Shown: positions 32,649 through 39,197 of the stretch, piece after piece
Layout of the letters: each line of letters starts with the position of its first letter
How positions within the stretch are numbered: position 1 is the stretch's first letter
DNA from: a virus
Virus record (IMG/VR): IMGVR_UViG_3300047318_000076
Span: 1 to 39,197 of that record
Length of the DNA stretch: 39,197 nucleotides
Direction: 5' to 3' (one strand)
Program-made: the position numbers and the translations under genes
The notes under the pieces: model-generated
Told to the model about the DNA's origin: nothing
Database searches by the model: none
Seen by the model: the letters and a program-made list of their open reading frames with translations, nothing else

Positions 32649-33751
32649 GTAAAATTCTATGCGCAATTTCAGGTATAGAATTCAGTGTCCAACATATGCC
32701 ACTAACTCTTACTTCTCGCGAACACTCACATCCAATCTTTTCTGTACCTGCTCCTAGACTTCTGAAACTTACGGAACGCTGGCTTGAGCAGGAACTTACA
32801 GATACTGAGGATTACCTGCTATATTTGGCTCTATTCAATTCCACTGGTCTGATGGAATTCAGGAGTCCTGCATCTATTTGTGCGGATACTCCCAGTATCA
32901 TTGCCCATCACATGCACCATCTTACTGATATAGTGGAGATCATATTAAATCATGGGGAAGAGAGAAGTCAGCAACTATTCCACCTTCCAACATTTGTAAT
33001 TACTCCAGACACAAAGTGCCTTGAGGATTCTGGAGAGTGGATTAAAATCTGGAGACAATGCTACGCTGATTATGCAAATAAATATAGAACTTCCACCGCA
33101 TTGGAGAAACTATCAAGAAAAGAAACAATACTTGAGCGTCTGATTAAAGACAAAACCAAAGATATATCCCAGTACGCTCACCAGCTTGCTAATTGGGCGG
33201 CTCAAGCAGGTAAGTTCCCGGAATTTGCAGCCGGATTAGATACTTCCATTCTTGGGGGTAGACAGATGACTCTTTCTCAGTATTGGCAACATATCATCAA
33301 ATGCTGTGCTAAGACTGAGGCTATCTGGGAGATTCCTGATGAAGATCTTAATGAGCTCATTGAACATTGTGAGGAGAACATAGAGCATGGAAGTATTTAC
33401 TCTCATACTCTTATGGCACTCCTGCGCGCAGGGGCTGAAAGAAAGAAGAATTTCTTGGACCTTGGTGATATTGATCTTGGTGCTGGCGGTATTACTTTCC
33501 GAATTCTAGATGCTGATACTAGCATTGAGGACGCAAATAAATTAGCGCTAATTGATTCAGCACCAATAGCTCAACCCATTGAATCTCAGTATCCTAACAA
33601 ATTGGCGTATATCAAAGCCAAGATGAATTGGAAACTGAAACAAGACTATGAGCGTGGTCAGGCAGTAGCAGCTAAGATTGCAGAAATCAATGCAGCAGAA
33701 TCTGTTCTCCATCCAAATAAAAAGATTGTGATTAATAAGGGAGATTTGTGA
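32645..33751 (+). CDS. Hypothetical phage protein of 368 aa
   Basis: The first part (KILCAISGIEFSVQHMPLTL, then SREHSHPIFSVPAP) looks like a conserved opening that I associate with early proteins of several podoviruses; no function is known to me. Residues 140-270 are helical and include WRQCYADYANKYRTS. The C-terminal 60 residues are a charged helix. It overlaps its neighbours on both sides (ATGA, TGATG) and lies upstream of the SF1 helicase, so an accessory replication role such as helicase loading is conceivable but unsupported by motif. Confidence 0.65.
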   Translation: MSKILCAISGIEFSVQHMPLTLTSREHSHPIFSVPAPRLLKLTERWLEQELTDTEDYLLYLALFNSTGLMEFRSPASICADTPSIIAHHMHHLTDIVEIILNHGEERSQQLFHLPTFVITPDTKCLEDSGEWIKIWRQCYADYANKYRTSTALEKLSRKETILERLIKDKTKDISQYAHQLANWAAQAGKFPEFAAGLDTSILGGRQMTLSQYWQHIIKCCAKTEAIWEIPDEDLNELIEHCEENIEHGSIYSHTLMALLRAGAERKKNFLDLGDIDLGAGGITFRILDADTSIEDANKLALIDSAPIAQPIESQYPNKLAYIKAKMNWKLKQDYERGQAVAAKIAEINAAESVLHPNKKIVINKGDL

Positions 33752-34167
33752 TGAATACTCATACTCAAGTTCAAGTCCAAGCAGATATGTTCCCAAAAGA
33801 GAAACGAGCAGCAACTAAACCAATTAGTCAGAAATTCCTAGTCTCCACGTATGGTTGTAATAAATACCAGCTTGGAGATGTGATGAGAAACAATCTTCAT
33901 GTGCCTACCGATAAGCTTAAGGCGTTAGAAATCTATCATATGCTCCACATGCCGGGACATATACTTAGAAATCTTCTGGTAGATGGAACCATCACTCATT
34001 CAATTAAAGATAGCATTGCAGTACGGTATGCTGTAATCTATCAGGGCTGTTTCCCTCATGCTGCTAAGAAGGCACATGAGTTAAGACTTAGCTTTCGGGC
34101 GGCCAAACCTGAATTTGGGATTGAGCCAATTGTATTAGTACGGATTGTATCGGAGAATCTATTATGA
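33751..34167 (+). CDS. Hypothetical phage protein (138 aa)
   Basis: ATG 33751 overlaps the previous stop (TGATG) with AAGGGAG upstream; GTG 33748 is in frame but less likely. The protein is basic (SQKFLVSTYGCNKYQLGDVM; AKKAHELRLSFRAAKPEFGI), with histidines around MLHMPGHILR. It could bind nucleic acid. The family is not recognised. Confidence 0.62.
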   Translation: MNTHTQVQVQADMFPKEKRAATKPISQKFLVSTYGCNKYQLGDVMRNNLHVPTDKLKALEIYHMLHMPGHILRNLLVDGTITHSIKDSIAVRYAVIYQGCFPHAAKKAHELRLSFRAAKPEFGIEPIVLVRIVSENLL

Positions 34168-34328
34168 AACGTGCCCTGATGTACAATTTTAACCTCAGGC
34201 ACAAGGTATTTAATCCAGACTTCTACTGGGCTATGATAGAGGCGCCAATTCAGATTATACCGATTACTGTGCCTACCGCTGTCTTGTTTGATTTTGATTG
34301 CATGTATCTAATGGGAGGTGAATTATGA
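34164..34328 (+). CDS. Hypothetical small protein (54 aa)
   Basis: ATGA overlaps occur at both ends (34164-34167 and 34325-34328), with GGAGAA upstream. It is a short hydrophobic and aromatic protein (NPDFYWAMIEAPIQIIPITV) that could associate with the membrane. The double coupling makes it a real gene despite its size. Confidence 0.6.
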   Translation: MKRALMYNFNLRHKVFNPDFYWAMIEAPIQIIPITVPTAVLFDFDCMYLMGGEL

Positions 34329-34582
34329 CCCACATCATATGCAGTTCAGATGGACTTACCCTGAACTTTAAAACTGATGAAGAATACCAGCATTATCAAC
34401 GCCAACGGTTATTACTTGATTTAGCCACATATGCTAAGTTACGCAAGAAGTATGGTATCTGGGCGTCTAACCAAAATAAGTATGTATCCTCCACTGTTGA
34501 GTTAAATGAGTGGGATAGTACTTACATGGAAACTCAGTTAGCTGTTAACTATAACGCATTACTAGCAGCGGGGATGGTGTGA
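34325..34582 (+). CDS. Hypothetical small protein (85 aa)
   Basis: Coupled to the preceding gene by ATGA, with GGGAGG upstream. The helical middle is basic and aromatic (YQHYQRQRLLLDLATYAKLR). No family was recognised. It is a member of the tightly packed small-gene block before the helicase. Confidence 0.58.
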   Translation: MTHIICSSDGLTLNFKTDEEYQHYQRQRLLLDLATYAKLRKKYGIWASNQNKYVSSTVELNEWDSTYMETQLAVNYNALLAAGMV

Positions 34583-34583
34583 T

Positions 34584-34841
34584 ATGAACACTCAAGACAA
34601 GAATCAGAAATCTGCTTCCGAACTCCAGCAGTTTGCACAAGTAATCCAAGCTATCCATGAGTTTGTTGATTTCCTTCGCAATTCTAAGGATGTACACATA
34701 GTAAATGAGACCTGTGGAGAGCTTAATGATTTTGAGCTTAACACTCTCCAATCTGAGTTCATTAAAAGCTTAACACTTAAGAAGCTGGAACTTCCACCTG
34801 AGCCTGATGATGCAGATAAGTATGAGCATAGGGATGATTAA
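34584..34841 (+). CDS. Hypothetical small acidic protein (85 aa)
   Basis: It starts one base after the previous stop. The protein is helical and acidic, with an EPDDADKYEHRDD tail. A GGGG run lies about ten bases before ATG 34584. Small acidic early phage proteins sometimes mimic DNA or block host enzymes, which is speculation here. Confidence 0.58.
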   Translation: MNTQDKNQKSASELQQFAQVIQAIHEFVDFLRNSKDVHIVNETCGELNDFELNTLQSEFIKSLTLKKLELPPEPDDADKYEHRDD

Positions 34842-34842
34842 C

Positions 34843-35028
34843 ATGAGACTCCTAATCTCCAGAAATAAGCGAGAAGGTATCTACGCAGGTTGGTGTAAAG
34901 AATCTGGTTATGGACATATCAGAGCACCTAAGTCCAGCTTAATCCTTTTCCTTCATCCCCAACAAGGTACAGCCAAGTGTGTAGTTCGTGGCTATCTATA
35001 TTTTAAGCAAAGGAATAATAAATCATGA
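34843..35028 (+). CDS. Hypothetical small basic protein (61 aa)
   Basis: ATG 34843 follows the previous stop by one base, with AGGGAT upstream; the longer frame from 34807 is a shadow. It is basic and beta-rich (MRLLISRNKREGIYAGWCKE; KCVVRGYLYFKQRNNKS). It could be a small nucleic-acid-binding fold. Its stop overlaps the helicase start (ATGA). Confidence 0.58.
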   Translation: MRLLISRNKREGIYAGWCKESGYGHIRAPKSSLILFLHPQQGTAKCVVRGYLYFKQRNNKS

Positions 35029-36974
35029 GTCCCAAAGGTATATCACAGGAGAGATTAACAGAACTCCTTGCAAAAGCACGTGCTAATAATCCAACTCTGG
35101 ACAGGAGAGTACTAGAAGTAGAAGCTGCTGGATATAAGCGAGCTACTGATCCCCATGAGCAAATGGTTAATGATTCAGTAGCATCTCCCGAGGAACGAGG
35201 GCTAGGAGTATCCCCAGAAGTATCTCCAGTATCTCCAGCTAATGATACAGGTACCCAATTCCATGTTCTCAGTATTGAGGAAATCTCGCAACTCAGCGCA
35301 CTTGAGCGAGTTAAATACCGCATGGCTGAGAAGAAGTACTTTGCGGAGAAATCCAAGATTCCAACTACCACTACTGAGATCACCAATGCAATCAATACTC
35401 TTACAAGTAACTCCGAATCTGGTGGAGTTGACAGATCAACAGGGCGCAGTATCTCTTACAATGAGAAACAACTTCAGTTCGTTCAAACTGCAAGTAGCGG
35501 TAAATCCGCAGTACTCATTGGCTCTGCTGGTTCAGGAAAGACAACTTGTATGCGTGGAGTTATGGAAGAGCTCATTGTTTCTGGGCGTGCGGGAATTCTT
35601 GAAGCTGACGGACACAAATATCTTCGAGATAAAACTCCCGGCATTGTTATTGTATCCTTTACCAGACGTGCAGTTAGTAACATTCGAAAAGCTGTAGCAG
35701 AAGATATGAAGGGTAACTGTATTACTATTCATGCACTCCTTGAATATGAGCCAGTCTATCATGATGTATGGGACCCGGAAACTGGGCAGAATCGCAAGAC
35801 CATGAACTTTGAACCTACAAGGCACTTTGAGCGACCATTACCAGCTTCAATCAGAGTATGTGTAATTGAAGAGGCTTCAATGGTATCTGTGGATCTATAT
35901 GAGGAGTTAAAGAGTGCGCTACCTTCAAATGTACAGTTCATCTTTCTGGGTGATATTCAGCAGTTACCTCCTGTATTTGGTGCTGCAATACTTGGATACA
36001 AAATGCTGGAATTACCAGTTGTTGAACTTACCGAAATCTATCGGCAGGCACTTGAGTCTCCTATTATTAGGCTTGCGCATCGTATTCTTAGTGGTGTTCC
36101 TATTCCTACTTCTGAGTACTCTGAATGGAAATTCCCCAATCAACTAACCATCCATCCATGGAAAAAGAAGATTGGCGCTGATCTGGCACTTAATACTATT
36201 GCTGCATTCCTTAAACAAGCAGCAGATCATGGACATTACAATCCGGATGATGACATGGTTCTTATCCCATTCAATAAATCTTGTGGAACTCTGGAACTTA
36301 ACAAACATCTTGCTCAACACTTTGCACGGAAGCGTGGAGTTCCTGTATGGGAGGTAATTGCAGGATTCGTTAAAGGATACTATTCCGTAGGTGATAAAGT
36401 CCTATATGATAAGGAAGATGCAGTAATTACTAAGATTGAAAAGAATCCACAGTATGATGGTGCGCAGCCACAGCCCGAAGGTTTACTCCTAGATTACTGG
36501 GGATACAATGAAGGTACTGGTGGAGATAGTAAGCACCATGTAGATACTACTGCTGTAGATTCTGATGCTGATATTGATTTCCTATTAGCTCAATCTGCTG
36601 CTAGCGGGGAAGATCGGGTAAGACAAGCAAGCCATGCAATTACACTTAAACTACTGGAGACTGGGCGTGAAATTACATTGGACTCAGCAGGTGCGCTTAA
36701 CGCGTTACTCCTTAGTTTCGTTCTCACGGTGCATAAGTCCCAAGGTTCCGAATTCCGTAAAGTCTTTCTTATGCTGCACCAAAGTCACGCTACAATGCTG
36801 TCACGAGAACTGCTTTATACTGCTGTTACTCGTGCAAAAGAAGAGCTCTATATCATCTGTGAACCAGAGAGCATGACTAAAGGAATCAACTCACAGCGGA
36901 TTCAAGGGAATACTCTTGCTGAGAAAGCTGAGTACTTTAAAGGTAAAGTAAGTAAAGATGGAAAGAGAGGGTAA
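35025..36974 (+). CDS. SF1B DNA helicase (RecD/Dda-like)
   Basis: A 649-aa 5'-3' type helicase probably used in replication or recombination. Motif I is GSAGSGKTT (166-174) and motif Ia is near VSFTRRAVSNI. Motif II is VIEEASMV (E282-E283, where most relatives have D-E). Motif III is LGDIQQLPPV (about 308-317). UvrD_C_2-type motifs follow: LTVHKSQGSEF (from about 567) and LYTAVTRAKEEL with R603 as the probable arginine finger. The first 140 residues are a low-complexity leader, with a short helical region at 5-40, not part of the core. An acidic insert (about 480-530) precedes motif V. It is coupled to the upstream gene by ATGA. Confidence 0.9.
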   Translation: MSPKGISQERLTELLAKARANNPTLDRRVLEVEAAGYKRATDPHEQMVNDSVASPEERGLGVSPEVSPVSPANDTGTQFHVLSIEEISQLSALERVKYRMAEKKYFAEKSKIPTTTTEITNAINTLTSNSESGGVDRSTGRSISYNEKQLQFVQTASSGKSAVLIGSAGSGKTTCMRGVMEELIVSGRAGILEADGHKYLRDKTPGIVIVSFTRRAVSNIRKAVAEDMKGNCITIHALLEYEPVYHDVWDPETGQNRKTMNFEPTRHFERPLPASIRVCVIEEASMVSVDLYEELKSALPSNVQFIFLGDIQQLPPVFGAAILGYKMLELPVVELTEIYRQALESPIIRLAHRILSGVPIPTSEYSEWKFPNQLTIHPWKKKIGADLALNTIAAFLKQAADHGHYNPDDDMVLIPFNKSCGTLELNKHLAQHFARKRGVPVWEVIAGFVKGYYSVGDKVLYDKEDAVITKIEKNPQYDGAQPQPEGLLLDYWGYNEGTGGDSKHHVDTTAVDSDADIDFLLAQSAASGEDRVRQASHAITLKLLETGREITLDSAGALNALLLSFVLTVHKSQGSEFRKVFLMLHQSHATMLSRELLYTAVTRAKEELYIICEPESMTKGINSQRIQGNTLAEKAEYFKGKVSKDGKRG

Positions 36975-36978
36975 GGAA

Positions 36979-37164
36979 ATGAAATTACTACCAATGCAAG
37001 CAACCACACTTATTACTACTCTTGCGACTTTAGGATTTTCAGCCAGAGCAGTCATTAATTTACTCAACATTTCTCAGGAATACTATATTTACGAGAAAGA
37101 GGGGAAACTAATTAATATTCGGCAAGATGGTATTGTAATCTGGAGCGGGAAGATGCCAGAATGA
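36979..37164 (+). CDS. Hypothetical small protein (61 aa)
   Basis: ATG 36979 is four bases after the helicase stop, with GAGAGGGTAAGGA upstream. It has a helical first half (MQATTLITTLATLGFSARAV) and a short beta end (INIRQDGIVIWSGKMPE). The first half reads like part of a helix-turn-helix (ATLGFSARAVINLLNIS), but the evidence is thin. Coupled to the next gene (ATGA). Confidence 0.55.
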   Translation: MKLLPMQATTLITTLATLGFSARAVINLLNISQEYYIYEKEGKLINIRQDGIVIWSGKMPE

Positions 37165-37415
37165 GTGCTATTACTCCTGAACTCAAAGCTCAGTACTTTC
37201 CGCTCCTAGATGATATGGGAAGTATGGAGGAGATTTATACTCTAGAGGAGCTTAAAAATCGCGTAAAGATAATGTTCACTAATACAGTTGGCCCTAACTG
37301 GAGACAGAAATGGCTTAAAGGGTTAAGCACTTGGAGATCCCACATAGATCCAAAGAGTGACCGTACTACTGTTAGGTTAATTTACTATAACCAAGTCTGT
37401 GATATATTAATCTGA
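37161..37415 (+). CDS. Hypothetical small protein (84 aa)
   Basis: ATGA overlap with the gene before it. The N-terminus is acidic (LLDDMGSMEEIYTLEELKNR) and the C-terminus basic with tryptophans (GPNWRQKWLKGLSTWRSHID). It is unrecognised and ends the helicase operon, just before a new promoter. Confidence 0.58.
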   Translation: MSAITPELKAQYFPLLDDMGSMEEIYTLEELKNRVKIMFTNTVGPNWRQKWLKGLSTWRSHIDPKSDRTTVRLIYYNQVCDILI

Positions 37416-37448
37416 TTGGAATCTCCTAACTAGCATTAAAAAAACCCC

Positions 37449-37477
37449 TTGACTCCCTCCTACGGGTATGCGATACT
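37449..37477 (+). promoter_or_regulatory. Strong sigma70 promoter with extended -10 for gene 37580
   Basis: TTGACT (37449-37454), a 17-base spacer, and GATACT (37472-37477) preceded by TGC, an extended -10 element. Transcription should start near 37484, leaving a leader of about 95 bases. CTAGC/GCTAG arms in the leader (about 37535-37558) could form a weak hairpin before the ribosome site. Confidence 0.78.
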
Positions 37478-37579
37478 GTCATTTCTGTAGCGGGGAAGTC
37501 TATTCCGTAGTCCTGTTAAGTAGTTCAGGTTATCTAGCCACCCATAATAAAGAGCTAGAATTTACTGAGGAAACTAATC

Positions 37580-38392
37580 ATGCGTCAAATCTCGAAAGTG
37601 TATATGCTGGCAGTAGCAATGAGCGCAATGGCTTACCGTCAAGAAGCTGTAGTAGAAGGCCAAACTGGTCAAGCTGCTGCACCTGCTGCTACTCCAGTAG
37701 CTACTTCTACTGTGAAGTCCCCAGAAGAACTGGCAGCTGAAGCACAAGCTAACGCAGAACTGCATACCAAGATCAAAGCTAATTTCAATAACAAGGTAGA
37801 TGTACTGGATACCAGTTTCCATTTCCGCAAAGTGAAAGATCCTGATACCAAGATCGAAACTAAGCGTGCTACTGTTACGCTGCCAATTCCTTCGCTCTCA
37901 CTGGAAGGTATCGTGGACATTCTGGAGAATGGTTCGCCTAAAGCACAAGAACTTCTGCTTGAAGCTTGCCGTGCTGTTATTCTGGATGCAGCTCGCGAGA
38001 AGATCAACGAAGATGAAAATATCTCCGCTGCTAACTTCCCGTATGAGATTCTGGGTTGGGACTTCATTGCTAACCTGCCTAAAGCAGAGCGTCGCGGTGG
38101 TGGTATTGCTAAAGAACTGTGGGATGACTTCGCTGCTGATTACATTGCGATCATGCCCGGTATTACTGGCAAGACTAAAGAGAGCGTGGAGCTGGCTGCG
38201 AAAGTATTCACTACCAAGTTCGCTAATGCCAAGACCAATAAGCCTGTTCTGAAACTGCTTGAACAGCAACTTGGGATTTATATCAACAACACTACTCAAG
38301 GTGAGCAGTTCGCACCAGTAGTTGAGTGGCTGAGCAACAAGCTGGAGACTCTGCAATCGACGGATGAAACCAGCCTGCTGCTGAATCTGTAA
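37580..38392 (+). CDS. Abundant early protein of unknown function (270 aa)
   Basis: GAGGAA lies before ATG 37580 and a strong promoter lies upstream. Codon choice (CTG, CGT/CGC, AAC, ATC) differs from the surrounding AT-ending genes and resembles the capsid gene, which points to high expression. The N-terminus (VYMLAVAMSAMAYR) is mildly hydrophobic, then comes an Ala/Pro/Thr linker (about 28-55). The body is helical and acidic with RKVKDPDTKIETKRATVTLP near the start. The end (ETSLLLNL) is acidic then hydrophobic. An abundant DNA-binding or DNA-protecting replication protein is possible, but no OB-fold or other motif proves it. Confidence 0.68.
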   Translation: MRQISKVYMLAVAMSAMAYRQEAVVEGQTGQAAAPAATPVATSTVKSPEELAAEAQANAELHTKIKANFNNKVDVLDTSFHFRKVKDPDTKIETKRATVTLPIPSLSLEGIVDILENGSPKAQELLLEACRAVILDAAREKINEDENISAANFPYEILGWDFIANLPKAERRGGGIAKELWDDFAADYIAIMPGITGKTKESVELAAKVFTTKFANAKTNKPVLKLLEQQLGIYINNTTQGEQFAPVVEWLSNKLETLQSTDETSLLLNL

Positions 38393-38449
38393 TTTGGTGG
38401 CCTGCCAAAGATAGTTAGCTAGGTTCTATCGCAACCAATACCTAGCATT

Positions 38450-38506
38450 GGACTCTTGATGTGAATCCTATACCTGACCGCAGGTTTAAATGGTATTCAA
38501 GAGTCC
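38450..38506. repeat. Inverted repeat A, 10-bp stem
   Basis: GGACTCTTGA (38450-38459) pairs perfectly with TCAAGAGTCC (38497-38506). Inside, ACCTG-ACCG-CAGGT (38472-38485) makes a second hairpin. Its flanks (ATT before, TCTTA after) match repeat B. Confidence 0.7.
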
Positions 38507-38718
38507 TCTTATATGACCTAACAACTTGCTATATGCAGTTTGCCTGTTTACAGGCGGGTCTTATAAGATTTGTAGTAGTGAAGAGTATAGTTTGCTGGTT
38601 ACTGTATAAAAATGAAACCAGTATTGGACTCACGTTAGAAATGCTGAATCGCTCAGGCTATCCTGAGGTACTAGCAAAGTATCCTGTGAGTCCTCTTACA
38701 AAGTCACTCTCAGCATGA
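38461..38718 (+). CDS. Doubtful 85-codon reading frame
   Basis: The frame begins with GTG 38461, has no good ribosome site and lies across several inverted repeats. The translation has fair phage-like codon use and a plausible end (LEMLNRSGYPEVLAKYPVSP), so a gene cannot be excluded. The start could be wrong. I give it low weight because the dyads explain the sequence equally well. Confidence 0.3.
   Translation: MNPIPDRRFKWYSRVLLYDLTTCYMQFACLQAGLIRFVVVKSIVCWLLYKNETSIGLTLEMLNRSGYPEVLAKYPVSPLTKSLSA
38626..38693. ncRNA. Inverted repeat B, tRNA-like outline
   Basis: GGACTCAC (38626-38633) pairs with GTGAGTCC (38686-38693). Inside are a perfect CTCAGG-CTAT-CCTGAG hairpin (38652-38667) and an AGG-TAC/GTA-CCT stem with a seven-base loop, where a T arm would sit. 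The 68-base length fits a cloverleaf, but a D arm and T-loop consensus are missing. It may be a decayed or mimic tRNA, or another structured RNA. Confidence 0.45.
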
Positions 38719-38783
38719 GCTAAACTCCTCAGCCAAGTTAATCCATGTAGTATTACTGAATCATTGAGAGTGACCCTGTAAGA
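38694..38783. repeat. Inverted repeat C, long interrupted stem
   Basis: TCTTACA (38694-38700) with TGTAAGA (38777-38783), and GTCACTCTCA (38703-38712) with TGAGAGTGAC (38765-38774), separated by a two-by-two internal loop. That is 17 pairs in all. The outer TCTTACA/TGTAAGA pair is the same as in the element at 23677-23751, on the other side of the genome. Confidence 0.65.
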
Positions 38784-38875
38784 AGCAGAATCAAATAATA
38801 CAGGCAACATAGCCCACGTAAATAAAAACAATAGCTATGTCCAATCTAAAATACTAAAAAGAATTGGAACTATTT

Positions 38876-39127
38876 ATGGGCAAGTATGACCCAATCTGGA
38901 GAACTCTCAAAGAGAAAGGTTCTGTATCTCTGGCGATTGCTAAGCCTTTGCAGGCTAGGGTAATTAAAGGCACCATTCACGCTAAAGATCACGACCTGCT
39001 GTATAAGATTGAACTTGATGAGAAGAAGCGTTGGGCTAAGATTGAATATGTTCAAGAGCAATCAAGAGTTACAATCTCTCTCAAAGTTTATATCCAGACC
39101 AAAGAATTAACAACTGAAGATTTTTAA
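38876..39127 (+). CDS. Hypothetical protein (83 aa)
   Basis: ATG 38876 has GGAA upstream at normal spacing; the open frame begins at TTG 38864. It is a basic, beta-rich protein with alternating strands (RVIKGTIHAKDHDLLYKIEL; RVTISLKVYIQTKELTTEDF). A small barrel is likely. No family was recognised. Confidence 0.6.
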   Translation: MGKYDPIWRTLKEKGSVSLAIAKPLQARVIKGTIHAKDHDLLYKIELDEKKRWAKIEYVQEQSRVTISLKVYIQTKELTTEDF

Positions 39128-39142
39128 CAGGAATCTCAAATC

Positions 39143-39197
39143 ATGGCAAGAGCAGGCACAGTATATAGATCACTGCAAGGACAAATAAAGAGAAAGA
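39143..39197 (+). CDS. Partial gene running off the right edge
   Basis: ATG 39143 opens a frame that stays open to the window end (MARAGTVYRSLQGQIKRK visible, basic). AGGA is about ten bases upstream. Too little is present to identify. It continues the plus-strand operon beyond the window. Confidence 0.45.
   Translation, partial: MARAGTVYRSLQGQIKRK

Larger units (their letters stand above)
38393..38875. other. 483-base region dense in inverted repeats
   Basis: After the abundant early gene, at least six hairpins follow closely (about 38393-38840). They include GCTAGGT/ACCTAGC (38418-38446) and ACATAGC/GCTATGT (38807-38840), besides those listed separately. Two copies of an ATTGGACTC ... GAGTCCTCTTA arrangement are seen (38447 to 38511 and 38623 to 38698). 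A possible 85-codon gene lies across part of it. The dyads suggest structured RNAs, processing sites or protein-binding DNA. Confidence 0.6.

Noticed and set aside
38626-38693. A tRNA gene
   Set aside because: Acceptor, central and T-like arms can be drawn, but the D arm and conserved T-loop bases are missing.
1-39197. Integrase, excisionase, lysogeny repressor, transposase or homing endonuclease
   Set aside because: No product with the motifs of these families was found, so a temperate lifestyle or insertion element is not supported within this window.

Overview
The window is part of the genome of a tailed double-stranded DNA phage with a short tail (podovirus type), probably strictly lytic. 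It shows a complete packaging, head, tail and lysis set. There is no tape-measure protein, sheath or baseplate set; two large internal-virion-type proteins are present instead. No integrase or CI-like repressor is visible. The capsid protein and the head-tail adaptor both resemble the phage SU10 families. A near-perfect CRP (catabolite activator protein) site placed as in class II bacterial promoters suggests a gammaproteobacterial host with CRP; the species cannot be read from the sequence.

Layout. (1) 1-3165, plus strand: the end of a replication module, with small unknown genes, a DUF3987-like P-loop ATPase, a DEDDh 3'-5' exonuclease and two unknowns. (2) 3171-3210: a bidirectional terminator where the two transcription units meet. 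(3) 3216-28761, minus strand, read right to left: terS, a small overlapping frame, terL, portal, a beta-sandwich virion protein, a small protein, scaffold, major capsid protein with its own terminator, an unknown, the adaptor, a long tail fibre, a fibre-associated protein, a beta-helix tailspike, a probable tail/nozzle protein, a small protein, M15 endolysin, an XhlA-like membrane protein, a 3TM holin, three internal virion proteins (342, 569 and 1648 aa), a small protein, a second fibre with nested carbohydrate-binding inserts, and a small membrane protein. (4) 28762-29326: a divergent control region with tandem repeats, a 16-bp palindrome, a CRP site and a -10 box. (5) 29327-39197, plus strand: about twenty mostly small unknown genes packed in overlapping operons, with one clear SF1B helicase and at least three sigma70-type promoters.

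No DNA polymerase, primase or RNA polymerase is in the window. Plus-strand genes run off both ends, so the rest of the replication module most likely lies between the right end and the left end of a circular map.

The least explained DNA is non-coding. Dense inverted repeats with 7-11 bp outer stems, some folding on paper into cloverleaf-like forms, occupy 23677-23751, 31543-31906 and 38418-38840. Several share sequence with each other. One overlaps a strong promoter and looks like an operator region. These elements, the CRP-type early promoter and a small frame-disrupted gene before the exonuclease are the most promising leads.
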